Positions 34,387-44,628 of a stretch of DNA of 64,000 nucleotides are shown here, in pieces; the stretch's first letter is position 1; the number at the start of each line of letters is the position of its first letter. The notes under the pieces were generated by a model. It did no database searches. It saw nothing but the letters and a program-made list of their open reading frames with translations, and was not told the origin of the DNA. The stretch covers positions 186,001-250,000 of the forward strand of contig NZ_CP090066.1 of assembly GCF_021391535.1 (NCBI RefSeq), given 5' to 3'. The stretch is from Aurantimonas sp. HBX-1 (lineage in GTDB: Bacteria > Pseudomonadota > Alphaproteobacteria > Rhizobiales > Rhizobiaceae). The position numbers and the translations under genes were made by a program.

Positions 34387-34779
34387 ATGATGAACACGAA
34401 AATGATGGCGCCCCGGGCCATGGCGATCGCAGCCGGGCTGGCGGTGACGACGCTTGCCGCCGGGGCGCAGACGCTGACGCCGCTGACGCTGGACCTGCCG
34501 GGGGAAGCGGAACGGACCACCGTCGCCTATGCCTGCAAGACCGGTGCGGCCGCGGACGCCGAGCCGCTGTCGGTCGAGTACATCAACCTGCCGGACAACA
34601 ATTTCGCGCTGCTCCCGATCGACGGAAAGCCGACCCTCTTCGTCGGGGTGCTGGCCGGGTCGGGTGCCAAATACGTCGCCAACGACATGGTCTGGTGGAC
34701 CAAGGGGCCGCGCGGCGACCTCTACAGCGAGCGCGCGCCGGATGCCGCCGACCGCACGGTCTGCCAGGTGCAGCGCTAG
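34387..34779 (+). CDS. MliC-family (lysozyme inhibitor-like) exported protein
   Basis: A 130-aa protein with a signal peptide (cleavage near AGAQ, residue 28) and an MliC/PliC-like beta-barrel domain: VAYACKTG near the start, EYINLPDNNFALLPI, and KYVANDMVWWTKGPRGDLY, ending with a second Cys (TVCQVQR) that probably pairs with the first. The family inhibits c-type lysozyme in the periplasm or outer membrane, and no lipobox is seen here. GGGAGGAGGGAC precedes ATGs at 34387 and 34390. No link to urease beyond position. Confidence 0.8.
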   Translation: MMNTKMMAPRAMAIAAGLAVTTLAAGAQTLTPLTLDLPGEAERTTVAYACKTGAAADAEPLSVEYINLPDNNFALLPIDGKPTLFVGVLAGSGAKYVANDMVWWTKGPRGDLYSERAPDAADRTVCQVQR

Positions 34780-34824
34780 GCAGGCGGCCCGCTTGTGCCG
34801 CCGGAAGCGATCGCTGCCGCGGCA

Positions 34825-35451
34825 TCATCGCGCGTCGGCGGCGCTGGAATGGACGCCGGGGGCGTAGCCCGCCGCGATGGCGGCGACGGTGGGCGCGGGG
34901 GTGATCACCGTTGCCAGGCCCGCTGGCAGCGGGGCGGCCGTGTCGTAGCCGCCGAACGTCCAGCGCAGCAGCTGCCGCCGCCAGACCAGCCACGGATCGC
35001 CATCGACCAGGACGAACACGCCGTCCGGCAGATCGGCGGCGGACCGTTCGTGTCGAATCTGGTCCCTGCTCCAGCGGTCGACCCGGGCGGCATGCAGGGC
35101 GGCATCCATCTCCGGGGCGCTCGGCGGATCGTCGCTCCCCTCGGCCGCGGCCCAGGCGGCGCGGAACGCGTCGAAATCGGCGCGGCGGCATTCGGCGCAG
35201 GGCCGATGCCCGGCCGCCAGCGACGTCGCCTCGTCGAGGAAGAACAGCTCCGTGTATCGGCCAGGCGCCATCAGCGGGCGGCGGGTCTGCTTGAATGCCA
35301 GGGTGCAGGCGATCCAGGCCTTGTGCTTCCAGCGGCTCCGGCCGAGCCGGCGCTCGCCGTCGTGCAGGATGCCGCGGTTGCCCATCAGATTGCCGCGGGC
35401 GGGATCGGCGACGATGTGCCCGAGCGGCGTGACGCGGTTCTGCAGCGGCAT
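34825..35451 (-). CDS. Conserved hypothetical protein
   Basis: A 208-aa soluble protein. I recognise the general layout from uncharacterised bacterial proteins but know no function. Visible features are MPLQNRVTPLGHIVADPARG at the start, RGILHDGERRLGRSRW, a Cys pair HRPCAECRRADFD near the centre that could bind metal, and GVFVLVDGDPWLVW. AAGGACGAGGCG precedes the ATG at 35451. It runs opposite to the urease genes and is divergent from ureE across 92 bp. Confidence 0.75.
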   Translation of the reverse strand: MPLQNRVTPLGHIVADPARGNLMGNRGILHDGERRLGRSRWKHKAWIACTLAFKQTRRPLMAPGRYTELFFLDEATSLAAGHRPCAECRRADFDAFRAAWAAAEGSDDPPSAPEMDAALHAARVDRWSRDQIRHERSAADLPDGVFVLVDGDPWLVWRRQLLRWTFGGYDTAAPLPAGLATVITPAPTVAAIAAGYAPGVHSSAADAR

Positions 35452-35543
35452 CGCCTCGTCCTTTTCGCATCGTCTGCTGCGCCGCACTGGCAGCGGCCCG
35501 CCGGGGAGGTATCTTAACGGTGAATCGGGAAGGGAATCACGGC

Positions 35544-36020
35544 ATGATCGTGGGCACATCGGTCAGACGGGCGGGCGAGTGGACGGCGGAAGCCGACACG
35601 ATCACGCTGGACGAAGGGGCGCGCCACCGCCGGCGCATGGCGATGGTCACCGATGGCGGCATCGCCTTCCTGCTCGACCTGCCGGAGGCGACGCTGCTGC
35701 GGGACGGCGACGCGATCCAGCTCGACGACGGGCGGCTGGTGGCGGTGCGGGCCCGGCCGGAGGCGCTCTACGCAGTCAGCGGCCGCGACGCCCGGCACCT
35801 CCTTGCCATCGCCTGGCAGATCGGTAACCGGCATTTGCCGGCGCAGATCCTCGACGACCGCATCCTGATCCGCCGCGACACGGTGATCCGCGAGATGCTG
35901 GAAGGGCTCGGCGCTACCGTCAGCGAGATCGAGGCGGGCTTCGATCCGGAAGGCGGCGCCTATGGCGGGGCGCACGAGGCCCATGGCCACGAGCACGTGC
36001 CGGACTTCATCGACCGGTGA
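35544..36020 (+). CDS. ureE: Urease accessory protein UreE
   Basis: A 158-aa nickel metallochaperone. It has the N-terminal substrate-like domain and C-terminal metal-binding domain with ARHLLAIAWQIGNRHLPAQI, whose His is a known Ni ligand position, and a short His-containing tail (HEAHGHEHVPD). The ATG at 35544 is preferred. A GTG at 35520 would add eight residues. Its stop overlaps the ureF start (GTGA, 36017-36020). Confidence 0.94.
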   Translation: MIVGTSVRRAGEWTAEADTITLDEGARHRRRMAMVTDGGIAFLLDLPEATLLRDGDAIQLDDGRLVAVRARPEALYAVSGRDARHLLAIAWQIGNRHLPAQILDDRILIRRDTVIREMLEGLGATVSEIEAGFDPEGGAYGGAHEAHGHEHVPDFIDR

Positions 36021-36768
36021 CGACAGGCGCCTCCGGACTGCCGTTGCCCGAGCCGGCCGAGGGCTCGGCGCGCGCGGCGCTGCCACAGCTGCTGACGCTG
36101 TTCTCGCCAGCCTTCCCGATCGGCGGCTTCGCCTGGTCGCACGGGCTGGAAGCGGCGGTGGCGGAAGGCATCGTCACGGATGGCGACGGCCTCGCCGCCT
36201 GGGTCGCGTTGCTGCTCGACCGGGGCAGCGGCTGGAACGACCTGGTGCTGATGGCGGAGGCATTCCATGCCGCGGCGGCAGGGGACCGCGGGCGGCTGGC
36301 TTCGGTCGCCGAACTCGCCGTCGCGCTCGCCGGCAGTGCCGAACGCCGGGCCGAGACTTTGGCGCTGGGCGCGGCCTTCGCCGAGGCCTCCGCGCACTGG
36401 GCCGGCGAGGGCGGTGAACCGGGCACTGCAACGGCGGAAGGCGGCCTTGCCGCGGTCACGGCGCCTTGCGGCGGACTGCCCTATCCGGTCGCGGCCGGGC
36501 GTCTCGCGGCCATGGCGGGGCTGCCGCTGGCGGAGACGCTGATCGCCTATGCGCACGGCTTTGCCGCCGCGCTGGTTTCCGCCGCGGTGCGGCTGGTGCC
36601 GCTGCCGCAGAGCGTCGCCGTCCGCGTGCTGCACGGTCTCGAGCCGGCGATCGCCGACGCGGCTGGGCGGGCGGCGCGGGCGACGCTGGACGATCTCGGC
36701 TCCTCGGCGCTAGGGTCGGACATTGCCGCGATGCGGCATGAAACCCTGCATACGAGGCTGTTCCGCTC

Positions 36769-36772
<4 letters not shown>
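36017..36772 (+). CDS. ureF: Urease accessory protein UreF
   Basis: A 251-aa helical accessory protein that bridges UreD and the GTPase UreG during nickel delivery. UreF segments: LLTLFSPAFPIGGFAWSHGL near the N-terminus, PYPVAAGRLAAMAGLPL, and AVRLVPLPQSVAVRVLHGLE. The start is GTG 36017, coupled to ureE. The stop overlaps the ureG start (ATGA, 36769-36772). Confidence 0.95.
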
Positions 36773-37397
<625 letters not shown>

Positions 37398-37401
<4 letters not shown>

Positions 37402-38735
37402 CGCGGCTTTTCCTGAAGGACCCGCTGGCGATCCTCGCCGACGGCGCAGAGGGCGGCGTCGTCGTCGCGAACGGGCGCATCGCCGAGTTGGTGCCGGCGG
37501 GTGCCGCGCCGGCCCAGCCGGTGGACGCGACATTCGATGCCGCGCGCCACGTCGTGCTGCCGGGCCTCGTCAACACCCACCACCATTTCTACCAGACCCT
37601 GACGCGGGCGCATCCGGCGGCGATCGACAAGGAACTGTTTCCCTGGCTGACCAGCCTCTACCCGATCTGGGCGCGGCTCGATCCGGAGAGCTTCCGCCTG
37701 TCGGCGCGCCTCGCGCTGACCGAACTCATGATGTCCGGCTGCACCACCGCGGCGGACCACCATTATCTCTTCCCGCAGGGGCTGGAGAACGCCATCGACA
37801 TCGAGGCCGAGGAGGCGGCCGCGCTCGGCATCCGCATGACGCTGACCCGCGGCTCGATGAATTTGGGCCGCAAGGATGGCGGCCTGCCGCCGGACAGCGT
37901 GGTGCAGGACGAGGACGCGATCCTTGCCGACAGCGAGCGGCTGATCGGCCGCTGGCACGACCGTTCCGACGGGGCCATGACGCAGATGGCGCTGGCGCCC
38001 TGCTCGCCGTTTTCCGTCACCAAGAGCCTGATGATCGCCAGCGCCGCGCTGGCCGACAAGCACGACTGCCGGCTGCACACGCATCTCGGCGAGACCGAGG
38101 ACGAAAACCGCTTCTGCGAGGCGACCTTCGGCTGCCGCCCGGTGGATTATCTGGAGGAGGTCGGCTGGCTGGGCCCGCGGACCTGGCTCGCCCATGGCAT
38201 CCATTTCACCACCGAGGAATGCCGGCGGCTCGGCGCCCACAAGGTCGGCGTCTGCCACTGCCCGGCGTCCAACGCGGTGCTGGCCTCGGGCTTCTGCCCG
38301 GTGAACGAGCTGAAGGCGGCGGGCTCGCCGGTCGGCCTCGGCGTCGACGGCTCGGCGTCGAACGACGCCTCGAACCTGATCGAGGCGGCGCGGCATGCGC
38401 TGATGGTCGGCCGGCTGAACTACCGGTCGGCCGAGGCGATGACCGCGCGGGACGTCCTGGCGATGGGAACGGAAGGCTCGGCCGCCTGTCTCGGCCGCAG
38501 CGATATCGGCCGCATCGCGGTGGGGATGCAGGCGGATCTCGCGCTGTTCACCCTCGACGAGCTGCGCTTTTCCGGCGCGCACGACCTGATCGCCGCGCTG
38601 GTGCTCTGCGGCGCGACGCGGGCGGACCGGGTGATGGTGAAGGGGGCGTGGCGGGTGGAGGAGGGCATGCCCGTCGGCATCGACGTCGCTCGGCTGCGCG
38701 CCGAGCACGGCGCTGCCGCAAGGCGCTTCGCCTGA
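37398..38735 (+). CDS. 8-oxoguanine deaminase
   Basis: A 445-aa amidohydrolase of the AtzA/TrzN group, best matching the 8-oxoguanine deaminases that convert 8-oxoguanine to urate plus ammonia. Zinc ligands: VNTHHHFYQTLTRAHP (HxH region), HTHLGETEDE, LAHGIHF and GVDGSASND. The NTHHHFYQTLTRA block and ELFPWLTSLYPIW are characteristic. The start is GTG 37398, overlapping ureG, so it is translationally coupled. Its product urate feeds the pathway at 41.6-57.3 kb. The alternative of a related triazine or pterin deaminase is less likely given the context. Confidence 0.87.
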
Positions 38736-38738
38736 TAG

Positions 38739-38766
38739 GATCGGGGGCCGTCTCCGGCCCCCGATC
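38739..38766. terminator. Bidirectional hairpin between convergent genes
   Basis: GATCGGGGGCC (38739-38749) pairs perfectly with GGCCCCCGATC (38756-38766) around GTCTCC, between the 8-oxoguanine deaminase and the convergent PQQ dehydrogenase. Downstream on the plus strand the sequence is only mildly T-rich. It probably ends both transcripts. Confidence 0.6.
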
Positions 38767-38783
38767 GTGCTGTCCTTCGATCT

Positions 38784-41486
38784 TTACTCGGCTTCTGCCT
38801 CGGCGCTGCCATCCGGCAGCGCGTAGGCGATGACGCTGTCGCCGCGCTTGGTGCCGAGCGAGCCGTGCCCGCCGGCAGCGACCAGCAGATACTGCCGGCC
38901 GTCGGCGCCCTCGTAGGTCATCGGCGTCGCCTGGCCGCCCGCCGGCAGGCGGGCCTTCCAGAGTTCCTCGCCGGTGGTCACGTCATAGCCGCGGACATAG
39001 TAGTCGAGCGTGCCCGAGATGAACGCGACGCCGCCGGCGGTCATCACCGGTCCGCCGAGATCCGGCACGCCCATCTCGAAGGGCAGCGGGATCGGCGACT
39101 GGTCGCGGACCGTGCCGTTCTTGTGCATCCAGACAATCTCGCCCGTCTGGAGATCAGCACCGGCAACGTAGCCCCAAGGCGGTGCCTGGCAGGGCAGGCC
39201 GAGCCAGGAGGTGAACGGCGACAGCTCGACGCCGTAGGGTGCGCCGAAATTCTCGTTCAACGCCGGCAGTGCGCCTTCCGGCTGCGACTTGTTGACGACC
39301 AACTCCGTGTCGTTGTCGCGAGGGATCAGCTTCGAGACGAAGGCGAGATAGGCCGGCGTGGAGAACATCACCTGGCGCACCGGGTCGACCGCGACGCTGC
39401 CCCAGTTGAAGACGCCGAAATTGCCGGGATAGACAAGCGTGCCTTCGAGTGACGGCGGGGTGTAGCGCCCTTCATACTGATAGCCGAGGAACGCGATCCG
39501 GCAGGCGAGCTGGTCCAGCATCGTCACGCCCCACATGTCGGATTCGCGCAGGGCCGGCGGGTCGAAGGACAGCGCCGATACCGGCTGGGTGGGGGCGGTG
39601 AAGTCGGGCTCGACCGCGCCACCCGGTGCCGGCTTCTCGATGACCGGCAGCACCGGCTCGCCGGTACGACGGTCGAGGACGTAGACCTCGCCCTGTTTCG
39701 TCGGCTGGACGAGCACCGGCACGCTCTCGCCGCCGACGGTGATGTCGAGCAGCGAGGGCTGCGACGGCACGTCGTAGTCCCAGAGATCGTGATGCACGGT
39801 CTGGTAGACCCAGCGCACCGCGCCGGTGGCGACATCGAGCGCGACGACCGAGGAAGAAAAGCGCTCGACCGCATCGGTCCGATTGGCGCCCCACTGGTCC
39901 GGGGGCTGATTTCCGAGCGGCACATAGACCAGGCCGAGATTCTCGTCGACCGCGGAAATCGACCAGGAGTTCGGCGTGTTCGGCGTGTAGGTCTCGCCCG
40001 GCGGCAGCGGTGCCGTCTGGTCGGGATTGCCGGAATCCCAGGCCCAGAGGAGCTCGCCGGTATTGACGTCGAAGCCGCGGATGACGCCGGAAGCTTCGTT
40101 GGTGGACACGTTGTCGAGGACCGTGCCGCCGACGATGATGACGTTGTCGGTCACAACGACCGGCGAGGTGGAGTAATAGGCGCCGGGCAGAACGTTTGGC
40201 ATGTTGGTCCAGAGATCGATCTGGCCTTCACCGCCGCCGAATTCCGTGCAGACCGCGCCGGTCTCGAGATTGAGTGCGATCAGGCGCCCGTCGGCGGTGG
40301 GCATGAACAGCTTGCCGTCGCAGGTCTGCGCGGTGCGCACCGCCGTGGCGGCGGCGATCGGCTGGTCGATGCCCGGCTCGCCGAGCGGCGCCGGCGGCCG
40401 CGGCTGTCCGGCGTCGCCGGCAGCAGCAATATCGCCGTCAAGCGGTGAGGTCCCGCCCGGGTCCGTCGCGATCGGGGCGTCGGTGATGGCTTCCGCGGGC
40501 GCCGTCCCGGTTGCCGCCGGAACATTCGGCGTCGCGGCTGGCGCGGCCGGCGCGGCAGGGGGGACGGCGGCTGCCGTCGGGGCAGCGGCGTCCGTAGCGG
40601 CGGGTGGCGTTGCGGCAGCCGTCCCGCCGCCCGGCGGCTGGTAGGACAGGCCGCGGCAGGTCAGATGCTGCAAAGCGAGCTCGCCCTCGATCTGCGGATC
40701 GTAGCGCCAGATTTCCTCGCCGGTCGTGGCGTCGAGGGCGATGACGTCTTGATGCGGCGTGCAGAGATAGAGCCGGTCGCCGATCTTCAGCGGCGTGACC
40801 TCGAAGGTCGTTTCGGTCGGATCCCCCGGCTCGGATATGTCGCCCGTGTGATAATGCCACGCCACCTCGAGTTCATCGACATTGGCCGGCGTGATCTCGG
40901 CGAGCGGCGAATAGCGCTGGCCGTAGCCCGTCCGGCCATAGGCATGCCACTCCCCGGCGGGGACCTCGGGATCGATGACTGGTGCCGCCCGCGGCCCGGG
41001 CAGCGCCCCGACGATGTTGTGAGGGTCGGTGAACCAGGACGAGACGGCGACGATGAGGGCAACGCCCAGCGCCGCGCTAAGGGCCGCCCCGGCGCCATGC
41101 GTCGCGGTCGGGCGGCGGTCGCGGCCGTCGAGGGCGTCGGCGACATTGCGCGTGCCGAGCCGCCGGGTGACCCACGGCGTCAGCAGCAGCAGGCCGAGCA
41201 GGAATACCAGGCCGCCGCGCGCGGCCAGCGGCCACCAGTCGAAGCCGACCTCGTAGAGCGCCCAGATCAGCGTGCCGACGACCACCGCGGCAAAGACGAG
41301 AAGCGCCTCGGGCCGCCGGAGGAACACCAGCGCCGCGGTCGCGAGAAACGCAAGGCCGGCGACGAGATAGTACCAGGAGCCCCCGAGCGTCAGCAGCCAG
41401 ATCCCGCCGCCGGCGAGCGCCAGGCCGATCAGGGCGAGGAGGCATATCGCTATGAGGGCGACGACGGATCCGATGGATGAGCGCAT
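38784..41486 (-). CDS. Membrane-bound PQQ-dependent dehydrogenase (glucose/quinate/shikimate family) with Ala/Pro-rich insert
   Basis: A 900-aa quinoprotein oxidising a sugar or polyol in the periplasm and passing electrons to ubiquinone. Residues 1-135 form about five membrane helices. The eight-bladed PQQ propeller begins near EWHAYGRTGYGQRYSPL. Propeller motifs (GEEIWRYDP, GAVRWVYQTVHHDLWDYDV, GEIVWMHKNGT) and the Asp/His active-site region are intact. Residues about 283-372 are an Ala/Pro/Thr-rich insert where relatives have a short loop, making it about 90 aa longer than usual. Substrate is not predictable. It is preceded by a 117-bp gap and transcribed alone, leftward. Confidence 0.9.
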   Translation of the reverse strand: MRSSIGSVVALIAICLLALIGLALAGGGIWLLTLGGSWYYLVAGLAFLATAALVFLRRPEALLVFAAVVVGTLIWALYEVGFDWWPLAARGGLVFLLGLLLLTPWVTRRLGTRNVADALDGRDRRPTATHGAGAALSAALGVALIVAVSSWFTDPHNIVGALPGPRAAPVIDPEVPAGEWHAYGRTGYGQRYSPLAEITPANVDELEVAWHYHTGDISEPGDPTETTFEVTPLKIGDRLYLCTPHQDVIALDATTGEEIWRYDPQIEGELALQHLTCRGLSYQPPGGGTAAATPPAATDAAAPTAAAVPPAAPAAPAATPNVPAATGTAPAEAITDAPIATDPGGTSPLDGDIAAAGDAGQPRPPAPLGEPGIDQPIAAATAVRTAQTCDGKLFMPTADGRLIALNLETGAVCTEFGGGEGQIDLWTNMPNVLPGAYYSTSPVVVTDNVIIVGGTVLDNVSTNEASGVIRGFDVNTGELLWAWDSGNPDQTAPLPPGETYTPNTPNSWSISAVDENLGLVYVPLGNQPPDQWGANRTDAVERFSSSVVALDVATGAVRWVYQTVHHDLWDYDVPSQPSLLDITVGGESVPVLVQPTKQGEVYVLDRRTGEPVLPVIEKPAPGGAVEPDFTAPTQPVSALSFDPPALRESDMWGVTMLDQLACRIAFLGYQYEGRYTPPSLEGTLVYPGNFGVFNWGSVAVDPVRQVMFSTPAYLAFVSKLIPRDNDTELVVNKSQPEGALPALNENFGAPYGVELSPFTSWLGLPCQAPPWGYVAGADLQTGEIVWMHKNGTVRDQSPIPLPFEMGVPDLGGPVMTAGGVAFISGTLDYYVRGYDVTTGEELWKARLPAGGQATPMTYEGADGRQYLLVAAGGHGSLGTKRGDSVIAYALPDGSAEAEAE

Positions 41487-41603
41487 GTATGGTTCCTTCG
41501 CCCGTGCAGCATTCCTTCTCGCATCTGGGGCTCGGCGACTCCAAGTCCAGCAAAAAGCCTGCCCGTGACTGCGTGCATCGCTCTCCCTCCGGATGAATCC
41601 GTC

Positions 41604-42110
41604 TCAGGCGCCGATGACGGCGTAGGGGCGCGGATAGTTCGCCTCCTCGAGATTGGACTGCGCCCCGCCGCGGTCGACCACGAGGAAATCGCCGACCCGC
41701 TCGAGCGACAGGAGCGGGTGGTGCCAGACGTTGCGGGCGTAGTTCACGCCCCTGCCGTCGTCGACGAGGAAGGCCAGCGGCGTGCCGGGGCGGCCGTCCT
41801 CGTCCGGAGCGACGACGACCAGGAACGGCGTCTTCTGCAGCGGCACGAAGGCCTGGCTGCCGAAAGGATGCCGTTCCATCATCCGGATTTCGACGGGCAG
41901 GGCGAAGGGCTGGCCGCGGAAGATCGAGATCAGCGGCCGCCCATCCTCGACCGCGACGTCGACGCGGGCGAGATCGTGGAAGCGCGTCGTCGTGCCGCCG
42001 TTGATCAGCCGCTGCTCGGCGCCCTCGGTCTCGATGACGTCGCCGAAGGGCGCGAAGGCTGTGCGCGTCAGTCGCTGCGCGCGGACGATCGCCGGGGGCT
42101 CGGCGGTCAC
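41604..42110 (-). CDS. allA: Ureidoglycolate lyase
   Basis: A 168-aa cupin-fold enzyme that splits ureidoglycolate to glyoxylate and urea, the last purine-specific step. AllA segments: AFAPFGDVIETEGAEQRLINGG, IFRGQPFALPVEIRMMERHPFGSQAF and GVNYARNVWHHPLLSL, whose His pair lies at the active site. The start is GTG 42110, overlapping the allantoicase stop (GTGA, 42107-42110). Its product urea would go to the urease encoded at 27-37 kb. It is last of a three-gene leftward operon. Confidence 0.94.
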   Translation of the reverse strand: MTAEPPAIVRAQRLTRTAFAPFGDVIETEGAEQRLINGGTTTRFHDLARVDVAVEDGRPLISIFRGQPFALPVEIRMMERHPFGSQAFVPLQKTPFLVVVAPDEDGRPGTPLAFLVDDGRGVNYARNVWHHPLLSLERVGDFLVVDRGGAQSNLEEANYPRPYAVIGA

Positions 42111-43129
42111 GTGGCCTTCCGACCGTAGAGCCGCAGCCGCGAGATGCCGCCATCGGGGAAGATGTCGAGCCGGACATGGGTAACGGGGCCTAGCGCCTCG
42201 ACGGCGTCGATGCTCCTCTCCGCGTCGGCCGACAGCTTGGTCTCGGCGAGCAGCAGCGGCCAGGCGGCGCTCGCCGCCTCGACCGCGTCGGCGGCCGGAT
42301 CGGCGTCGAGCCGCGCGGCACGCAGGCTGAAGCGGTCGGGGAAATTGCCCTTGAAGTGGCGGGTATCGACCTGCAGGCTCTCGATCGTGCCGGCGGTGCC
42401 CAGCCGGAGCACGCACCAGTCGTTGCCGGGCCTGCGGCGGCGGGCGGTCTCCCAGCCGTCGGACATCACCGGCGCGCGGCCCGGCGCCAGCATGTTGGCG
42501 GGGTGGCCGTAATGCGCGTCGTTCCAGGCGATGGCGCGGCCGCCGTTTTCGACCGCGGCGAGATCGACCACTTCGTCGGCGGGCACCGCAGACCAGTCCT
42601 TGGCCACCGTGCCGTAGACGCGCAGCCGCGCGACGCCGCCATCGGGAAAGATGTGCAGGCGCAGCCAGCGGACCGGGTCGGCTGAGGCGGCTTCGGCGAT
42701 GTTGTGGCTGTTGCCGGTGAGCGCCCGGCGCGGCACCAGCACCTGCCAGTCGCTCTCGCCGGGCTCCTCCACCGTGTCGGCGGCCTCGAGCATCGCCTCG
42801 GGCGGGAAGTTGCCGGTGAAGAACGAGGTGTCGATGTCGACCGCCGCGATCGTGCCGCGCTGGCCGAGCCGCAGTACCGCGTGGTCGTGGCCGGGCGTGC
42901 GCTTGCGGCGCGATTCCCAGCCGTCCATCCACTTGCCATGGTCGTCGAAGCGGTCGGGATAGAAGACCGGCGCCTCGGGGGCGATCATCCGGCTCTTGTC
43001 GGCGAAGAAATCGTCGGTGGCGAAGGTGACCTCGGTGCCGAGCCGCGGATGCGCGAGATCGACATAGCGGGCGAGCAGGTCGGCGGCCTCGGGCGAGGCG
43101 GGGGCCGTGACGAAGCGTTCTGCGGTCAT
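42107..43129 (-). CDS. alc: Allantoicase
   Basis: A 340-aa enzyme that hydrolyses allantoate to ureidoglycolate and urea. Two similar jelly-roll halves are visible, each with DIDTSFFTGNFPPEA / VDTRHFKGNFPDRFS and WLRLHIFPDGGVARLRVYG / VRLDIFPDGGISRLRLYG, the internal duplication typical of allantoicase. The ATG overlaps the stop of the allantoinase fusion (ATGA, 43126-43129) and its stop overlaps allA, so all three are coupled. Confidence 0.96.
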   Translation of the reverse strand: MTAERFVTAPASPEAADLLARYVDLAHPRLGTEVTFATDDFFADKSRMIAPEAPVFYPDRFDDHGKWMDGWESRRKRTPGHDHAVLRLGQRGTIAAVDIDTSFFTGNFPPEAMLEAADTVEEPGESDWQVLVPRRALTGNSHNIAEAASADPVRWLRLHIFPDGGVARLRVYGTVAKDWSAVPADEVVDLAAVENGGRAIAWNDAHYGHPANMLAPGRAPVMSDGWETARRRRPGNDWCVLRLGTAGTIESLQVDTRHFKGNFPDRFSLRAARLDADPAADAVEAASAAWPLLLAETKLSADAERSIDAVEALGPVTHVRLDIFPDGGISRLRLYGRKAT

Positions 43130-44565
43130 TCTCTGTCCTTGAAGATCTGCGCGATGCGCAGCTGCGCGATCCGCTCCACCTGGCGGCAGGCGGTCGTGAA
43201 TTCCGTCTCGGCGTCGTTGTCGACGCGCGCCTCGAAGGCGGCGAGGATGTCGCCCTTGGTCAATCCCTTCACCGCGATGATGAAGGGGAAGCCGAAGCGC
43301 GCGACATAGCGGTCGTTAAGTTCGGTGAACCGCGCAAGCTCGTCCGGCGCCAGGCGGTCGAGGCCGGCGCCCGCCTGCTCGCGCGCCGACTGCGCGGTGA
43401 GTTCGCCGGCCAGCGCGAGCCGTCCCGCCAGGTCCGGATGCGCCTTGAGCACCGCCAGCCGTTCCCCCGCGCTCGCCTCGCGGAACGTCTGGATCATCGC
43501 CCCGGCAAGCCCCGCCGGCCGGTCGTGCGCCGGGCCGAGTTCGCGGGCGACGGTGCGCTCGGCGATGAAGGGCGAGTGCTCGAATACCGCGCCGAAGGTC
43601 TCGACGAAGGCCGTCTGGGAGAGCCGCGTCGGCCGGAAGCGCTCGGCATAGGGGAAGTGCTCGCGCCAGTGGCGGGCGATGTCGATGCGCCGGGCGACCC
43701 AGACGTCGTCCTTCGATTCGATGTAGTCGAGGAAGCGGGCGAGCGCCGCGGCGCGGCCGGGACGGCCGACGAGGCGGCAGTGCAGGCCGATGTTCAGCAT
43801 CTTCGCCTGGCCGGCCTCGCCCTCGGCGTAGAGCACGTCGAAGGAATCCTTCAGATAGGCGAAGAACTGGTCGCCCGAGTTGAAGCCCTGGGGCGCGGCG
43901 AAGCGCATGTCGTTGCTGTCCAGCGTGTAGGGCAGGATCAGCAGCGGCCCCGCCTCCGTTTCCTGCCAGTAGGGCAGATCGTCGGCATAGGCGTCGGAGG
44001 CGTAGAGGAAGCCGCCGTCCTCGGCCGCCAGTTCGAGGCTGTGGACAGAGGAGCGGCCGGTGTACCAGCCGAGCGGCCGCTCGCCGGTGACGGCGGTGTG
44101 GATGGCGATCGCCTCCTGCATGTGCCGGCGTTCGTCCTCGCGCGTGTAGTCGCGATAGTCGATCCATTTCAGCCCGTGCGAGGCGATCTCCCAATCCGCC
44201 TCCTGCATGGCCTCGACGGCTTCCGGATTGCGCTCCAGCGCCGTGGCGACGCCGTAGACGGTGACCGGCATCCGCCGCGCGGTGAATAGCCGCCAGAGCC
44301 GCCAGAAGCCGGCGCGGGCGCCGTATTCGTAGATCGACTCCATGTTCATGTGGCGCTGGCCGGGCCAGGGCTGGGCGCCGACGATCTCCGACAGGAAGGC
44401 CTCCGACGCCGCATCGCCGTGAAGAAGCGAGTTCTCGCCGCCTTCCTCGTAGTTGATCACGAACTGCACGCAGATCCGCGCCGGGCCGCTGCCGCCGGGG
44501 TTCGGCCATCGCGGATCGGGCGGGGTCCGGCCATAGCCGGCGAGGTCGCGGGGATAGCGGGTCAT
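43126..44565 (-). CDS. puuE: Fused allantoinase (PuuE) and OHCU decarboxylase (UraD)
   Basis: A 479-aa bifunctional protein. Residues 1 to about 310 are a polysaccharide-deacetylase-like allantoinase: CVQFVINYEEGGENSLLHGD, ASHGLKWIDYRDY, LNIGLHCRLVGRPGR. Residues from about 314 are 2-oxo-4-hydroxy-4-carboxy-5-ureidoimidazoline decarboxylase: FVETFGAVFEHSPFIAE, the catalytic His in LKAHPDLAGRLA, and FGFPFIIAVKG. Together they turn OHCU, made by UraH, into allantoin and then allantoate. The fusion is known in other bacteria. It heads the operon with alc and allA. Confidence 0.95.
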   Translation of the reverse strand: MTRYPRDLAGYGRTPPDPRWPNPGGSGPARICVQFVINYEEGGENSLLHGDAASEAFLSEIVGAQPWPGQRHMNMESIYEYGARAGFWRLWRLFTARRMPVTVYGVATALERNPEAVEAMQEADWEIASHGLKWIDYRDYTREDERRHMQEAIAIHTAVTGERPLGWYTGRSSVHSLELAAEDGGFLYASDAYADDLPYWQETEAGPLLILPYTLDSNDMRFAAPQGFNSGDQFFAYLKDSFDVLYAEGEAGQAKMLNIGLHCRLVGRPGRAAALARFLDYIESKDDVWVARRIDIARHWREHFPYAERFRPTRLSQTAFVETFGAVFEHSPFIAERTVARELGPAHDRPAGLAGAMIQTFREASAGERLAVLKAHPDLAGRLALAGELTAQSAREQAGAGLDRLAPDELARFTELNDRYVARFGFPFIIAVKGLTKGDILAAFEARVDNDAETEFTTACRQVERIAQLRIAQIFKDRE

Positions 44566-44628
44566 GCGGCGCGGGTCATCGGGGATGGGTCTTTCATGCT
44601 GCCGGCGAGGCGCTTCCCGCCACTTCGC

